Below are positions 25,306 to 34,429 of a DNA stretch of 60,539 nucleotides, one piece after another. A program made the translations under genes and the position numbers. Source of the DNA: Propionibacteriales bacterium (GTDB lineage: Bacteria > Actinomycetota > Actinomycetes > Propionibacteriales > Nocardioidaceae); the NCBI GenBank assembly GCA_025929075.1, contig JAICMS010000002.1, positions 1 through 60,539 on the forward strand, given 5' to 3'. Position 1 is the stretch's first letter, and each line of letters starts with the position of its first letter. The notes beneath the pieces are model-generated. The model was given only the letters and a program-made list of their open reading frames with translations, was not told the DNA's origin and searched no databases.

Positions 25306-28029
25306 TCAGTGGCCCGCCTCGTGCCAGCTGCGGCCGACCCCAACAGAGACCTCCAGCGGCACCTGCAGGGACGCAGCCGCGCCCATCTCGCGGCGGACCA
25401 ACGCCTCTAGGGCGTCCCGCTCACCCGCAGCCACCTCGAACACGAGCTCGTCGTGGACCTGGAGCAGCATCCGCGACCGCATACCCTCCCCGCCCAGTGC
25501 AGCGGCTACCCGCAGCATCGCGACCTTGATGATGTCAGCCGCCGACCCTTGGATCGGCGCATTGAGCGCCATCCGCTCGGCCATCTCGCGACGCTGCCGG
25601 TTGTCGCTGGTGAGGTCGGGAAGGTAGCGGCGGCGGCCGAGGATCGTCTCGGTGAAGCCCGTCCGTCGGGCCTCCTCCACGACGCCGTACAGGTAGTCAC
25701 GCACCCCGCCGAACCGCTCGAAGTACTCGTCCATCAGCACCCGGGCCTCCGACGTCTCGATCCCCAGCTGCTGGCTCAGCCCGAAGGCCGACAGCCCGTA
25801 GGCGAGGCCGAAGTTCATCGCCTTGATCTTCGAGCGCTGGGGCCCGCTGACTTGCTCCGCCGGGATGGCGAAGACCCGCGACGCGGTGACGGAGTGGAAG
25901 TCCATCCCGCTGCGGAACGCCGCGATCAGTCCGGCATCGTCGGACAGGTGGGCCATGATCCGCATCTCGATCTGGCTGTAGTCGGCGGTCAGCAGGCAGT
26001 CGAAGCCCGCACCGACGACGAAGGCCTCACGGATGCGGCGGCCCTCGTCGGTGCGGATCGGGATGTTCTGCAAGTTGGGCTCGGTCGAGGACAGCCGGCC
26101 CGTGGCCGCGATCATCTGGTTGAACGTCGTGTGGATGCGGCCGTCATCCGAAACCGTCTTGAGCAGGCCCTCGACGGTCTGGCGCAGCCGGCTCGCGTCT
26201 CGATGGACAAGCAGGTGCTGCAGGAAGGGATGCTCGGTCTTGTCGTACAGCGCCTGCAGAGCATCAGCATCGGTGGTGTAGCCGGTCTTTGTGCGCTTGG
26301 TCTTCGGCATGGCGAGCTCGTCGAAAAGCACGACCTGCAGCTGCTTGGGCGAGCCGAGGTTGATCTGCTTTCCGATCACGGAGAACGCGTCGTCCTCGGC
26401 CTGCTTCACCCGGCCGGCGAACTGCGCCTCCAACGAGGTCAGATGGTCGACGTCGACGCCGATGCCGTGCTGCTCCATCTCGGCCAGCACCCCGACCAGC
26501 GGCAGCTCGACATCGGTGAGCAGCTGAGCTCCGCCGCGCACCTGCAGCTCGGTCCCCAGTGCCGCAGCCAGGTCGACCACTGCATGTGCCTTGGCCATCG
26601 CCTCCTCGGCTGCGGTCGAGCCGCCGTCGATGTCGAACGACAGCTGGTCGGGGGCCGAGGGCGCCCCGGACAGCTCGCGGTGGAGATAGCGCAACGTGAG
26701 GTCGGCCAGGTCGTAGGAGCGCTGGTCGGGATGAGACAGGTACGCCGACAGGGCGGTGTCTGCCGCGAGGCCGGCCAGCGGCAGACCGCGCGCCTCCAGA
26801 GCGAGCATCGGCCCCTTGGCATCGTGCAGCGCCTTGGGACGCTCGGGGTCGGCCAGCCAGTCGGCCAGCACCTGCTCGTCGGCCGGGTCGAGGTCGACGG
26901 CCGACACCCAACCGGCGACGCCGGCCCCGGATGCGAGCGCGATCAGGTCTACCGCCCCGGTGCCCGCCGCCCAGGTGCCCGCGACGTGCACCCCGGTCAG
27001 CTGACCGGCGCCGGCATGCTCGGCCAACCAGGCCGCCACCTCGCCGGTGCCGAGCCTGGCGCCCTCGACGGTCGCGGCGGGGGCGATCTCGGGCTCGTCA
27101 GCCGACAGAGTCGCGAACAGTCGGTCACGCAGCACCCTGAACTCGAGACTGTCGAAGACCTGGTGCACCTCGTCGCGGTCCCACGGCCGGATCTCGAGGT
27201 CGTCGACGCTGCAACCGAGATCCAGGTCGCGGACGAGTCCGTTGATCCGGCGGTTCCTGATCACGTCGGCAAGGTGCTCGCGCAGGGAGTCGCCGGCCTT
27301 GCCGGTGATTTCGTCGACGTGCGCGACGATCTCATCTAGCGTGTGGTAGGTGGCGATCCACTTCGCCGCCGTCTTGGGCCCCACCCCGGGCACTCCGGGC
27401 AGGTTGTCGCTGCTCTCACCGACCATGGCGGCCAGGTCGGGGTAGTCGGCCGGCGCGACGCCGTACCGTGCCTGCACTTCCGCCGGATCGATCCGGGCCA
27501 GGTCGGAGACGCCCTTGCGCGGGTAAAGGACCGTCACGGAGTCGCTGACGAGCTGGAATGCGTCGCGGTCACCGGTGCAGATCAGCACCTCGAAGCCGCC
27601 CTCGGCAGCCCGGGTCGCGAGCGTCCCGATCACGTCGTCCGCCTCGTAACCGTCCTTCTCGACGGTGGTCACCCGCAGCGCAGCGAGCACCTCCTTGACC
27701 AGCGAGACCTGGCCCTTGAACTCGTCGGGTGTCTTGGTCCGGTTCGCCTTGTAGTCGGAGTACTCGGCGGCCCGGAAGGTGTCTCGTGACACGTCGAACG
27801 CGACGGCGAGGTGGGTCGGCATCTCATCGCGGAGGACGTTGATCAGCATCGACGTGAAGCCGTACACGGCATTGGTCGGCTGACCGGTCGAGGTGGAGAA
27901 GTTCTCGACGGGCAGGGCGTAGAAGGCGCGGTACGCGAGCGAGTGGCCGTCGAGGAGCAGCAGCCGGCCGCGGGACTTCTCGTCGGTGATGGAAGGTGCC
28001 GCTGTGGCTGTCGAGGGCGCCGCTGCCAT
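25306..28029 (-). CDS. polA: DNA polymerase I
   Basis: A 907-aa family A polymerase for Okazaki fragment processing and repair. The N-terminal 5'-3' exonuclease shows LLLLDGHSLAYRAFYAL, FDVSRDTFR, ADDVIGTLA and the GVPGVGPKTAAKW hairpin. The middle exonuclease-like domain lacks the acidic 3'-5' exonuclease residues, as in other actinobacterial PolA. The polymerase core has DYSQIEMRIMAH, RSKIKAMNFGLAYG and LLQVHDELVFE. The ATG at 28029 has AAGG directly before it, an unusually short spacing, and may be read from a short leader. It is divergent from the thioesterase gene with only 89 bp between them. Confidence 0.96.
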   Translation of the reverse strand: MAAAPSTATAAPSITDEKSRGRLLLLDGHSLAYRAFYALPVENFSTSTGQPTNAVYGFTSMLINVLRDEMPTHLAVAFDVSRDTFRAAEYSDYKANRTKTPDEFKGQVSLVKEVLAALRVTTVEKDGYEADDVIGTLATRAAEGGFEVLICTGDRDAFQLVSDSVTVLYPRKGVSDLARIDPAEVQARYGVAPADYPDLAAMVGESSDNLPGVPGVGPKTAAKWIATYHTLDEIVAHVDEITGKAGDSLREHLADVIRNRRINGLVRDLDLGCSVDDLEIRPWDRDEVHQVFDSLEFRVLRDRLFATLSADEPEIAPAATVEGARLGTGEVAAWLAEHAGAGQLTGVHVAGTWAAGTGAVDLIALASGAGVAGWVSAVDLDPADEQVLADWLADPERPKALHDAKGPMLALEARGLPLAGLAADTALSAYLSHPDQRSYDLADLTLRYLHRELSGAPSAPDQLSFDIDGGSTAAEEAMAKAHAVVDLAAALGTELQVRGGAQLLTDVELPLVGVLAEMEQHGIGVDVDHLTSLEAQFAGRVKQAEDDAFSVIGKQINLGSPKQLQVVLFDELAMPKTKRTKTGYTTDADALQALYDKTEHPFLQHLLVHRDASRLRQTVEGLLKTVSDDGRIHTTFNQMIAATGRLSSTEPNLQNIPIRTDEGRRIREAFVVGAGFDCLLTADYSQIEMRIMAHLSDDAGLIAAFRSGMDFHSVTASRVFAIPAEQVSGPQRSKIKAMNFGLAYGLSAFGLSQQLGIETSEARVLMDEYFERFGGVRDYLYGVVEEARRTGFTETILGRRRYLPDLTSDNRQRREMAERMALNAPIQGSAADIIKVAMLRVAAALGGEGMRSRMLLQVHDELVFEVAAGERDALEALVRREMGAAASLQVPLEVSVGVGRSWHEAGH

Positions 28030-28118
28030 CCTTGAACTGTAGTGCCGGGCACCGACAGCGAGGACCGGTCCGGCTCCGCCCTCGGCGGCGTCCGGAGGCG
28101 GCGAGGAGGGCGAGGCCA

Positions 28119-28526
28119 GTGAGCGAAGCAGGAGACCAGACATCGGTGCTGCCGGTGGCACCACTGCACGAGCGGCTCGGGATCACGCTGCTCGAGGTGA
28201 CGCCGGAGCGGGTGGTCGGCACGATGCCGGTCGAGGGCAACACCCAGCCGTTCGGACTCCTGCACGGCGGCGCTTCCTGCGTGCTCGCGGAGGGGCTCGG
28301 CTCGATCGGGTCGGCCATGCATGGGCTGCCCGGCCGGCGCGCTGTCGGCGTCGACATCAACGCCACCCACCACCGGGCGGTGAGCTCGGGGACGGTCACC
28401 GGCGTGGCGACGGCGATCTACCTGGGGCGTACGACCACCAGCTACGAAGTCGTCATCACCGACGACAAGGACCGCCGGGTCTGCACCGCAAGATTGACGT
28501 GCCTACTGGTGCCGTTGACCGGCTGA
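28119..28526 (+). CDS. Hotdog-fold thioesterase (PaaI type)
   Basis: A 135-aa single hotdog domain. The PaaI-like signature is FGLLHGGASCVLAEGLGSIG near residue 45, and INATHH follows on the next strand. The family hydrolyses acyl-CoA thioesters, often aromatic or hydroxylated ones. The GTG at 28119 has GGAGGG eight bases upstream; the longer frame would overlap polA. A hairpin covers its stop codon. The neighbourhood polA-thioesterase is common in actinobacteria. Confidence 0.9.
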   Translation: MSEAGDQTSVLPVAPLHERLGITLLEVTPERVVGTMPVEGNTQPFGLLHGGASCVLAEGLGSIGSAMHGLPGRRAVGVDINATHHRAVSSGTVTGVATAIYLGRTTTSYEVVITDDKDRRVCTARLTCLLVPLTG

Positions 28527-28550
28527 GTCGGGGACCGACCCGGTCTCAGC
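28522..28550 (+). terminator. Stem-loop at the end of the thioesterase gene
   Basis: GCTGAG (28522-28527) pairs with CTCAGC (28545-28550), and CGGG (28529-28532) with CCCG (28539-28542). It starts on the stop codon itself and separates the thioesterase gene from the liv operon. No U-tract. Confidence 0.5.
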
Positions 28551-28586
28551 AGTCGCGGCATGCTCGCTCCCGCGCACTGGCGTCGC

Positions 28587-28592
28587 TATAGT
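28587..28592 (+). promoter_or_regulatory. Candidate -10 box of the liv operon
   Basis: TATAGT lies 60 nt before the livH start, a strong match to TANNNT in otherwise GC-rich DNA. No convincing -35 element is seen. The RBS AGGAGAG is at 28642-28648. Confidence 0.45.
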
Positions 28593-28651
28593 CCCCGGCA
28601 AACCCATCGAGGGGCACGCGGCACCGTCGCGTCGAGCCGACAGGAGAGCCA

Positions 28652-30043
28652 GTGCGGGTTCGGCTGACCGCCATTGCGGTCCTCGCGCTGGTCCTGCTCG
28701 GGTTCGTTCTCGCCGGTACGGCGACAGCCCAGGCCGCCACGCCGACAGTCGGCCCCGCACCGCGAGCCGCCACCCCGGCCCGAGCCGCTGCCGCCGCGCC
28801 GGCGACAGCCGACGACGTCATCCACATCAAGGGCAAGCTGATCGACACCAGGTTCACTCCCCCGCGGCCGGTGGCGGGGGTCAAGATCTCGGTGTCACAG
28901 GGCTCGAAGCTGGTCGGCACTGCGACCTCTGACAGCAAAGGCAGCTTCTCGATCCCGATCGGCAACGGCGCGACCGTTCTCGGCGAGACCTTCACCGTCA
29001 AGATCGACACCAGCACGCTCCCTAAGGGAACCGCGTTGCGCGATCCCAAAAAGGTCGAGCTGAAGCAGCGGATCCTGCTCAGCAGCGATGTCTTCATCAC
29101 GTTCCCGATCGGGAACAACCCCAACCCGCCGACGTCGACGGCCATCCAGGGTGTCCAGCTGTTCACCGACGGCATCGTGTTCTCGTTGCTGCTGGCAATG
29201 GCCTCGCTGGGACTCTCGATGATCTTCGGCACCACCGGACTGGTCAACTTCGCCCACGGAGAGCTGGTCACCTTCGGCGCCCTGATCGCCTTCGCCGTCG
29301 ACGATCTCCCGGGCACGATCCAGATTGCCGGAGCCAACATCACGATCTTCGTCGGCATCCTCGCTGCGATCGTGCTCTCCGCGCTGTTCGGCTGGTTCCA
29401 GGACCGCGTCCTCTGGCGGCCGCTGCGGCACCATGGCACCGGCGTGATCGCTGCCATGATCGTCACGATCGGGCTCGGAATCTTCCTGCGCAACCTCTAC
29501 CAGTACTTCGCCGGGGCAGACAACCACCAGTATTCGCAGTACGCCACTCCGACGCCGTGGCATTTCGGTCAGGTGCTGGTCACCCCGAAGGAGGTGGCCG
29601 TGGCCGCGTTCTCTGCTGTGGTGCTGGTGGCCGTTACCCTCGCGCTGTCGCGGACCAGGATCGGCAAGGCGACCCGAGCAGTCGCCGACAACCCCGCGCT
29701 GGCGGCATCGTCGGGCATCAATGTCGACAGCGTCATCTCGGTGGTGTGGGCCGGCGGCGCGGCGCTTGCCGGCCTGGCCGGGGTGCTGCTGGGCATGACC
29801 CAGGGATTCGACTACCAGCTCGGCTTCAAGATTCTGCTGCTGATCTTCGCCGCTGTGGTGCTCGGCGGTCTCGGCACCATCTGGGGAGCGGTCGTAGGAA
29901 GCTTCGTGATCGGCATTTTCATCAACGTGTCGACGTTGGTCGTCCCGGCCGAGCTGAAGTTCACCGGAGCGCTCGCCGTCCTCATCATCGTCCTCCTCGT
30001 GCGCCCACAGGGGCTGCTCGGACGCGCGGAACGAGTGGGCTAG
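28652..30043 (+). CDS. livH: Branched-chain amino acid ABC permease LivH with N-terminal exported domain
   Basis: A 463-aa inner-membrane permease, about 160 residues longer than an ordinary LivH (near 300). Residues 1-28 form a signal peptide. Residues about 55-150 form a beta-sandwich like a carboxypeptidase regulatory/CnaB module (PVAGVKISVSQG, then TSDSKGSFSIPIG). The permease proper starts near 165 and shows GLSMIFGTTGLVNFAHGEL and ARAVADNPALAASSGI-like loops. The added domain should lie outside the membrane, near the binding protein. The start GTG has AGGAGAG before it. It is the first gene of livHMGF. Confidence 0.92.
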   Translation: MRVRLTAIAVLALVLLGFVLAGTATAQAATPTVGPAPRAATPARAAAAAPATADDVIHIKGKLIDTRFTPPRPVAGVKISVSQGSKLVGTATSDSKGSFSIPIGNGATVLGETFTVKIDTSTLPKGTALRDPKKVELKQRILLSSDVFITFPIGNNPNPPTSTAIQGVQLFTDGIVFSLLLAMASLGLSMIFGTTGLVNFAHGELVTFGALIAFAVDDLPGTIQIAGANITIFVGILAAIVLSALFGWFQDRVLWRPLRHHGTGVIAAMIVTIGLGIFLRNLYQYFAGADNHQYSQYATPTPWHFGQVLVTPKEVAVAAFSAVVLVAVTLALSRTRIGKATRAVADNPALAASSGINVDSVISVVWAGGAALAGLAGVLLGMTQGFDYQLGFKILLLIFAAVVLGGLGTIWGAVVGSFVIGIFINVSTLVVPAELKFTGALAVLIIVLLVRPQGLLGRAERVG

Positions 30044-30056
30044 GCAGGAGCAGGGG

Positions 30057-31052
30057 ATGGACTGGTCAAGCATGGTGGGCGGCTCGTTGCAGCAGGCCCT
30101 GGGCGCACCGGCGATCATCTACTGCCTGGCGGCGATCGGGCTCAACGTGCACTTCGGCTACACCGGCCTGCTGAACTTCGGCCAGGCCGGCTTCATGGCG
30201 GTGGCCGGCTATGCCCTGGCGTCGCTGGTCGCGACCTGGGGCATGTCGTTCTGGGTCGGACTCGTCGTCGGCTTGGCCCTCAGCGTCGTCCTCGCGCTGT
30301 TGCTGGGCATCCCCACGCTGCGGCTGCGGGCGGACTATCTGGCGATCGTGACCATCGCCGCGGCAGAGATCATCCGGCAGACGATCGGCTCAGTCACCCT
30401 GCTCCGGTACTTCGGCGGCCAGGACGGGTTGCAGCAGTTCGTGGGCACCTTCCAGGGTCTCAACCCGTTCCACAACTCCGTCACCATCGGAATCACCACC
30501 TGGCGGCCGTACGACTTCTGGCTGCTCGTCGTCGGCTGGACCGTCGTCGCGCTGTGCTGCATCGTCGTCTACCTCCTGATGCGCAGTCCCTGGGGCCGGG
30601 TGCTCAAGGCGATCCGTGAGGACGAGGACGCCGTGCGGAGCCTGGGCAAGAACGTCTACGCCTACAAGATGCAGTCGCTGGTCATCGGTGGTCTGATCGG
30701 TGCTCTCGCCGGCTTCATGTCGGCCTTGCAGAACTCCTCGATCGTCCCCTCGCAGTTCGCCACCGACACGACGTTCTTCGCCTATACCGTGCTGCTGGTC
30801 GGCGGCGCGGCAAGGGTTCTCGGACCTGTCGTCGGCGCACTGATCTTCTGGTTCCTCATCACGTTCCTCGACGCGTTCTTCGGCGACGCGACCCAAGGCG
30901 CCCACCCGCTGATCCCCACGTGGATCATGAGCAACGACCAGGCCAGCGTCATGCGGCTCATCGTGATGGGCCTGGCATTGATGCTGCTGATGATCTTCCG
31001 TCCGCAGGGCATCTTCGGCGACCGGAGGGAGCTGGCGATCGATGCCCGCTGA
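30057..31052 (+). CDS. livM: Branched-chain amino acid ABC permease LivM
   Basis: A 331-aa membrane protein with 8-9 hydrophobic helices. GYTGLLNFGQAGFMAVAGYA near residue 35 is the LivM signature and the coupling loop contains GRVLKAIREDEDAVRSLGKN. It forms the transmembrane channel with LivH. It begins 13 nt after livH and its end overlaps livG by 11 nt, so the four genes are one transcript. Confidence 0.95.
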   Translation: MDWSSMVGGSLQQALGAPAIIYCLAAIGLNVHFGYTGLLNFGQAGFMAVAGYALASLVATWGMSFWVGLVVGLALSVVLALLLGIPTLRLRADYLAIVTIAAAEIIRQTIGSVTLLRYFGGQDGLQQFVGTFQGLNPFHNSVTIGITTWRPYDFWLLVVGWTVVALCCIVVYLLMRSPWGRVLKAIREDEDAVRSLGKNVYAYKMQSLVIGGLIGALAGFMSALQNSSIVPSQFATDTTFFAYTVLLVGGAARVLGPVVGALIFWFLITFLDAFFGDATQGAHPLIPTWIMSNDQASVMRLIVMGLALMLLMIFRPQGIFGDRRELAIDAR

Positions 31053-31959
31053 AACGACCCCGGCTGCCGCCGACGACGTGGATCCCCGGTCGCTCGCGGA
31101 GGTGCCGGCCGAGCCGGGAGCCGCCAAGCCCGACCCGATCCTCGTCGTCGACAGCGTGGTCCGTCGCTTCGGCGGCCTGCGGGCCGTCGACGTCGACCAC
31201 CTCGAGGTGCAGCGCGGCGTGATCACCGCACTGATCGGGCCGAACGGTGCAGGCAAGACCACACTGTTCAACCTGTTGACCGGCTTCGACAAGGCGTCGG
31301 CGGGATCCTGGTCGTTCGACGGGCACCCGACGCACTCGCTGCCGGCGTACAAGGTCGCCCGGCTGGGCATGGTGCGGACGTTCCAGCTGACCCGCGTGCT
31401 GGCGCGGCTGACCGTGCTGGAGAACATGCGGATAGCGGCGGTCGGCCAGCGCGGCGAGCGGCTCGCCAGGGCGATGGTGGCGCCGCTGTGGCGGGCGCAG
31501 GAGCGCGAGGTCACCGAGCGGGCGATGGCGTTGCTGGATCGCTTCGGGCTGGCCGCGATGTGCGACGAGTTCGCCGGATCGCTGTCCGGCGGCCAGCGCA
31601 AGCTGCTGGAGATGGCTCGAGCACTGATGGTCGAGCCCCGGCTGGTGATGCTCGACGAGCCGATGGCCGGCGTCAACCCGGCGCTGAAGCAGTCGCTGCT
31701 GGCCCACGTCAAGTCCCTGCGCGACGAGGGGATGAGCGTGCTCTTCGTCGAGCACGACATGGACATGGTTCGCGACATCTCCGACTGGGTGGTGGTGATG
31801 GCGCAGGGAGCGCTCGTCGCCGAGGGCCCGCCTGAGTCGGTGATGGCCGACGAGCGTGTCATCGATGCCTACCTCGGCGCCCACCACGACGTCTCGCTGG
31901 AGACTGTCGAAGCGGAGATCGCCGACGAGACCGATGAGGAGCTGGCAGCCGATGACTGA
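31042..31959 (+). CDS. livG: Branched-chain amino acid ABC ATPase LivG
   Basis: A 305-aa ATP-binding subunit. Walker A GPNGAGKTT lies near residue 67, the signature LSGGQRKLLEMARAL near 185, Walker B LVMLDEPMAGV follows, and the switch His is in VEHDMD. The first 30 or so residues and the last 30 are acidic extensions beyond a standard LivG of about 255 aa. The ATG overlaps the end of livM, and its own stop overlaps the livF start. Confidence 0.95.
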   Translation: MPAETTPAAADDVDPRSLAEVPAEPGAAKPDPILVVDSVVRRFGGLRAVDVDHLEVQRGVITALIGPNGAGKTTLFNLLTGFDKASAGSWSFDGHPTHSLPAYKVARLGMVRTFQLTRVLARLTVLENMRIAAVGQRGERLARAMVAPLWRAQEREVTERAMALLDRFGLAAMCDEFAGSLSGGQRKLLEMARALMVEPRLVMLDEPMAGVNPALKQSLLAHVKSLRDEGMSVLFVEHDMDMVRDISDWVVVMAQGALVAEGPPESVMADERVIDAYLGAHHDVSLETVEAEIADETDEELAADD

Positions 31960-32677
31960 CCCGGTCCTGAGCGCCGACTCGCTCGTCGCCGGCTACCTGC
32001 CTGGCGTCAACATCCTGAACGGCGCCGACCTCCACTGCCAGCCAGGAGAGCTCGTCGGGGTGATCGGCCCGAACGGTGCCGGCAAGTCCACGCTGCTCAA
32101 GGCGCTCTTCGGCCTGGTCCGGGTCCGCAGCGGCACGGTGAGACTGAAGGGCGAGGACGTGACCAACCACCGCGCGGACTCCCTGGTTGCACGCGGCATC
32201 GGTTTCGTGCCACAGACCAACAACGTGTTCCCCTCCCTGACGATCGAGGAGAACCTCCAGATGGGCGTCTACCAGCGGCCGGACAGCTTCCGGGCGAGGT
32301 TCGACGTGGTGGCCGAGCTCTTCCCCGCGCTCCGCGACCGGAGGAACCAGCGCGCCGGCTCGCTGTCCGGGGGCGAGCGGCAGATGGTCGCGATGGGGCG
32401 GGCGCTGATGATGGAGCCGTCGGTATTGCTGCTCGACGAGCCGTCAGCCGGCTTGTCACCGGTGATGCAGGACGAGGTCTTCCTGCAGACCCAACGCATC
32501 AACCGGGCCGGCGTCAGCGTCGTGATGGTGGAGCAGAACGCTCGGCGCTGCTTGCAGATTTGCGACCGCGGCTATGTGCTCGACCAGGGCCGCAATGCCT
32601 ACACAGCCACCGGCCGGGAGCTCGCCAACGACCCCAAGGTGATCCAGCTCTACCTGGGTACCTTGGCCAAGGCCTGA
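31952..32677 (+). CDS. livF: Branched-chain amino acid ABC ATPase LivF
   Basis: A 241-aa ATP-binding subunit that pairs with LivG. Walker A GPNGAGKST, signature LSGGERQMVAMGRALM, Walker B LLLDEPSAGLSP and VEQNARRCL are all present. The ATG at 31952 overlaps the livG stop by 8 nt; an upstream frame inside livG was rejected because the protein from 31952 has the usual family length. It is the last gene of the operon and is followed by a long hairpin. Confidence 0.95.
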   Translation: MTDPVLSADSLVAGYLPGVNILNGADLHCQPGELVGVIGPNGAGKSTLLKALFGLVRVRSGTVRLKGEDVTNHRADSLVARGIGFVPQTNNVFPSLTIEENLQMGVYQRPDSFRARFDVVAELFPALRDRRNQRAGSLSGGERQMVAMGRALMMEPSVLLLDEPSAGLSPVMQDEVFLQTQRINRAGVSVVMVEQNARRCLQICDRGYVLDQGRNAYTATGRELANDPKVIQLYLGTLAKA

Positions 32678-32691
32678 CCCGTGGCGTACGA

Positions 32692-32735
32692 CGAACGTCG
32701 GGGCCGACCACCCATGTGGCCGGTCCCGACGTTCG
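32692..32735. terminator. Long hairpin between convergent livF and livK
   Basis: CGAACGTCGGG at 32692-32702 pairs exactly with 32725-32735, and the inside (GCCGACCAC with GTGGCCGGT) adds a nearly complete second helix. It lies 14 nt after livF and 19 nt after livK on the other strand. No U-tract. A two-way terminator is likely. Confidence 0.65.
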
Positions 32736-32754
32736 GTGATTAAGGTGCGCGCGG

Positions 32755-34038
32755 CTACTTCAGGATGCCGGTCACGCTGTTGATCTGGTGGTACTTGTTG
32801 TCCTTGGTGTACTCCTGGATGCCGATCGTGGCCTTGCTCGGGCTGCCAGTGGAGTTGAAGTCCACCGGCCCGGAGACACCCTCGTAGTTGATGTCCTTGC
32901 CCTGCTTCAGCAGCGCCAGGCACGCCTTATAGGTCGTGCACTTGGTGCCGCCCTCGGAGACTTCGATCATCTTCCCGGCGATCGCCTTGCCGCTCACGCT
33001 TCCGGCGGCCGTTGCCGCAAGCGCCGACAGGATCACCGCGTCGTAGATCTGCGGCCCGTAGGTGAAGTCGGTCAGCTTCGGGTTGATCTGCAGCAGCCGC
33101 TTCTTGAACGCGTTGCCCAGCGCCGGCGGTGTCGGGAAGGTGGCCTTCACGCCGGTCAAGGTGCCGGGCTGGAAGTCCTTGGAGTAGTCGGCTGTGTCAC
33201 CGTCGACGAAGTAGGTCTGGACGTCTTGCGGCCCCACGCCGGCGGCGATCAGCGCCGGGATGATCTTGGTGGCCTCGCTGAACGAGATGAGGACGACAGC
33301 GTCGGGCTTGGCTGCTGCCACCTTGTTGGCCTCGGCGCTGAACTCCGTGGCGTCGGCGGAGTAGAGCTCGTTGAGGACGACGTTCCCGCCCTTCTGCTGA
33401 ATGGTCTTGGCCAGCTGCTTCGCCAGCCCCTCGCCGTACGAGTCCTGGCGGGCCAGGATCGCAACGTTGGAGAACCCGTCCTGGGTGATGAGGTTGCCCA
33501 GCACGGCGCCTTGCAGCGCGTCAGACGGCGCGGTACGGAAGTACAGGCCGTGGTCGGGGTAGGTGTCGAACGCGGGTGAGGTGTTCGACCCGGAGATCTC
33601 CATCACGCCGGCGCCGATGATCTTGTCGATCACGGTGAGCGAGACGCTCGATGCCGCAGCACCGACGACCACATCGACGTTCTTGTTGAGCAGCTTGTCG
33701 GTGTCCGGGCTGGCGATGTCGGGAGTGCCGTCGCCTTCGTCAGCGGTGTACTCCTTGACGGGCTTGCCGAGCACGCCGCCTGCTGCGTTGATGTCCTTGA
33801 CGGCCAAGGCCACTCCGGCGAACTGCGGGGGGCCGAGGAACGCGAGGTCGCCGCTCTGTGGCAGCAGGGCGCCGATCGTCAAGGGCTGGTTGGTGGTCTT
33901 GCCTGCCGGGTTGCTGCCGCCGGAGGACGGCGTCTTGGACCCGTTGTCTGTGTTGTTGGAGCTGCCGCAGGCGGAGATGACCAAGGCGGTGACGGCTAAC
34001 AGCGTCGCCGCCCGGGCGGTCCTGGATGGGCGGATCAT
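32755..34038 (-). CDS. livK: Branched-chain amino acid ABC substrate-binding lipoprotein
   Basis: A 427-aa type 1 periplasmic-binding-fold lipoprotein. The signal peptide ends in the lipobox VISAC with Cys24, followed by a Ser/Asn/Gly-rich linker to about residue 50. The binding domain starts LTIGALLPQSGDLAFLGPPQ and includes ADEGDGTP and VVGAAASSVSLTVIDKI, as in Leu/Ile/Val or amide-binding proteins. It faces livHMGF tail to tail and so has its own promoter; the RBS GGAGG is clear. The ligand may be an amino acid or another small amide. Confidence 0.92.
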   Translation of the reverse strand: MIRPSRTARAATLLAVTALVISACGSSNNTDNGSKTPSSGGSNPAGKTTNQPLTIGALLPQSGDLAFLGPPQFAGVALAVKDINAAGGVLGKPVKEYTADEGDGTPDIASPDTDKLLNKNVDVVVGAAASSVSLTVIDKIIGAGVMEISGSNTSPAFDTYPDHGLYFRTAPSDALQGAVLGNLITQDGFSNVAILARQDSYGEGLAKQLAKTIQQKGGNVVLNELYSADATEFSAEANKVAAAKPDAVVLISFSEATKIIPALIAAGVGPQDVQTYFVDGDTADYSKDFQPGTLTGVKATFPTPPALGNAFKKRLLQINPKLTDFTYGPQIYDAVILSALAATAAGSVSGKAIAGKMIEVSEGGTKCTTYKACLALLKQGKDINYEGVSGPVDFNSTGSPSKATIGIQEYTKDNKYHQINSVTGILK

Positions 34039-34240
34039 GGTGCCTCCACTAGTTGAGCAGGGCCCCCGTCTCGGCCCGGCGAAGTGATGACGGAAACCTA
34101 GCCCCTCGACGCTCAGAACATCCGGTGCCCACCCGCCATCCGGTGGGTCGTGGTCGTTTCGTGACGTCCGCCCTGGTCGTCGCGGGAACGAGGTTTCCGA
34201 TTCGGAGCATCGTACTCGACGTGAGGTGGAGCGACCGCCC

Positions 34241-34246
34241 TATGAT
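34241..34246 (+). promoter_or_regulatory. -10 box of the tRNA-Leu gene
   Basis: TATGAT lies nine nt before the mature tRNA 5' end. A loose -35 (TCGACG at 34216-34221) is 19 nt away. No other promoter candidate fits the tRNA. Confidence 0.55.
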
Positions 34247-34255
34247 GTGCCGAGC

Positions 34256-34339
34256 GCCGGGTTGGCGGAATCGGCAGACGCGATGGCCTCAAAAGTCATT
34301 GTCCGCAAGGGCGTGTGGGTTCGAGTCCCACACCCGGCA
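34256..34339 (+). tRNA. tRNA-Leu (anticodon CAA)
   Basis: The acceptor stem GCCGGGT pairs fully with ACCCGGC. The anticodon stem ATGGC/GTCAT (one G-U) holds the loop CTCAAAA, with anticodon CAA at 34290-34292, which reads UUG. A long class II variable arm (GTCC-GCAA-GGGC) and the T arm GTGGG-TTCGAGT-CCCAC are clear. The 3' CCA is not encoded. UUG is a rare codon in such GC-rich genomes. Confidence 0.97.
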
Positions 34340-34370
34340 CCCCACCCCCCACGGACCGGACACGCGCCGA

Positions 34371-34406
34371 GGCCGAATCCGGGCGGATCAGCAGTCGATT
34401 CGGGCC
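34371..34406. terminator. Imperfect hairpin between tRNA-Leu and nagZ
   Basis: GGCCGAATC at 34371-34379 pairs with GATTCGGGCC at 34397-34406 with one bulged base. It lies 31 nt past the tRNA and 24 nt past the nagZ stop on the other strand, so it may serve both. Confidence 0.4.
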
Positions 34407-34429
34407 GGCCGAGGTGTTCGGTCAGGGGT

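Noticed and set aside
28652-29140. Separate secreted gene before livH
   Set aside because: The frame is continuous with no stop or internal RBS with start at the right spacing before the first permease helix, so a fusion is the better reading.
34256-34339. tRNA as an integration site with attL/attR
   Set aside because: No integrase and no repeated tRNA 3' end was found in the window.
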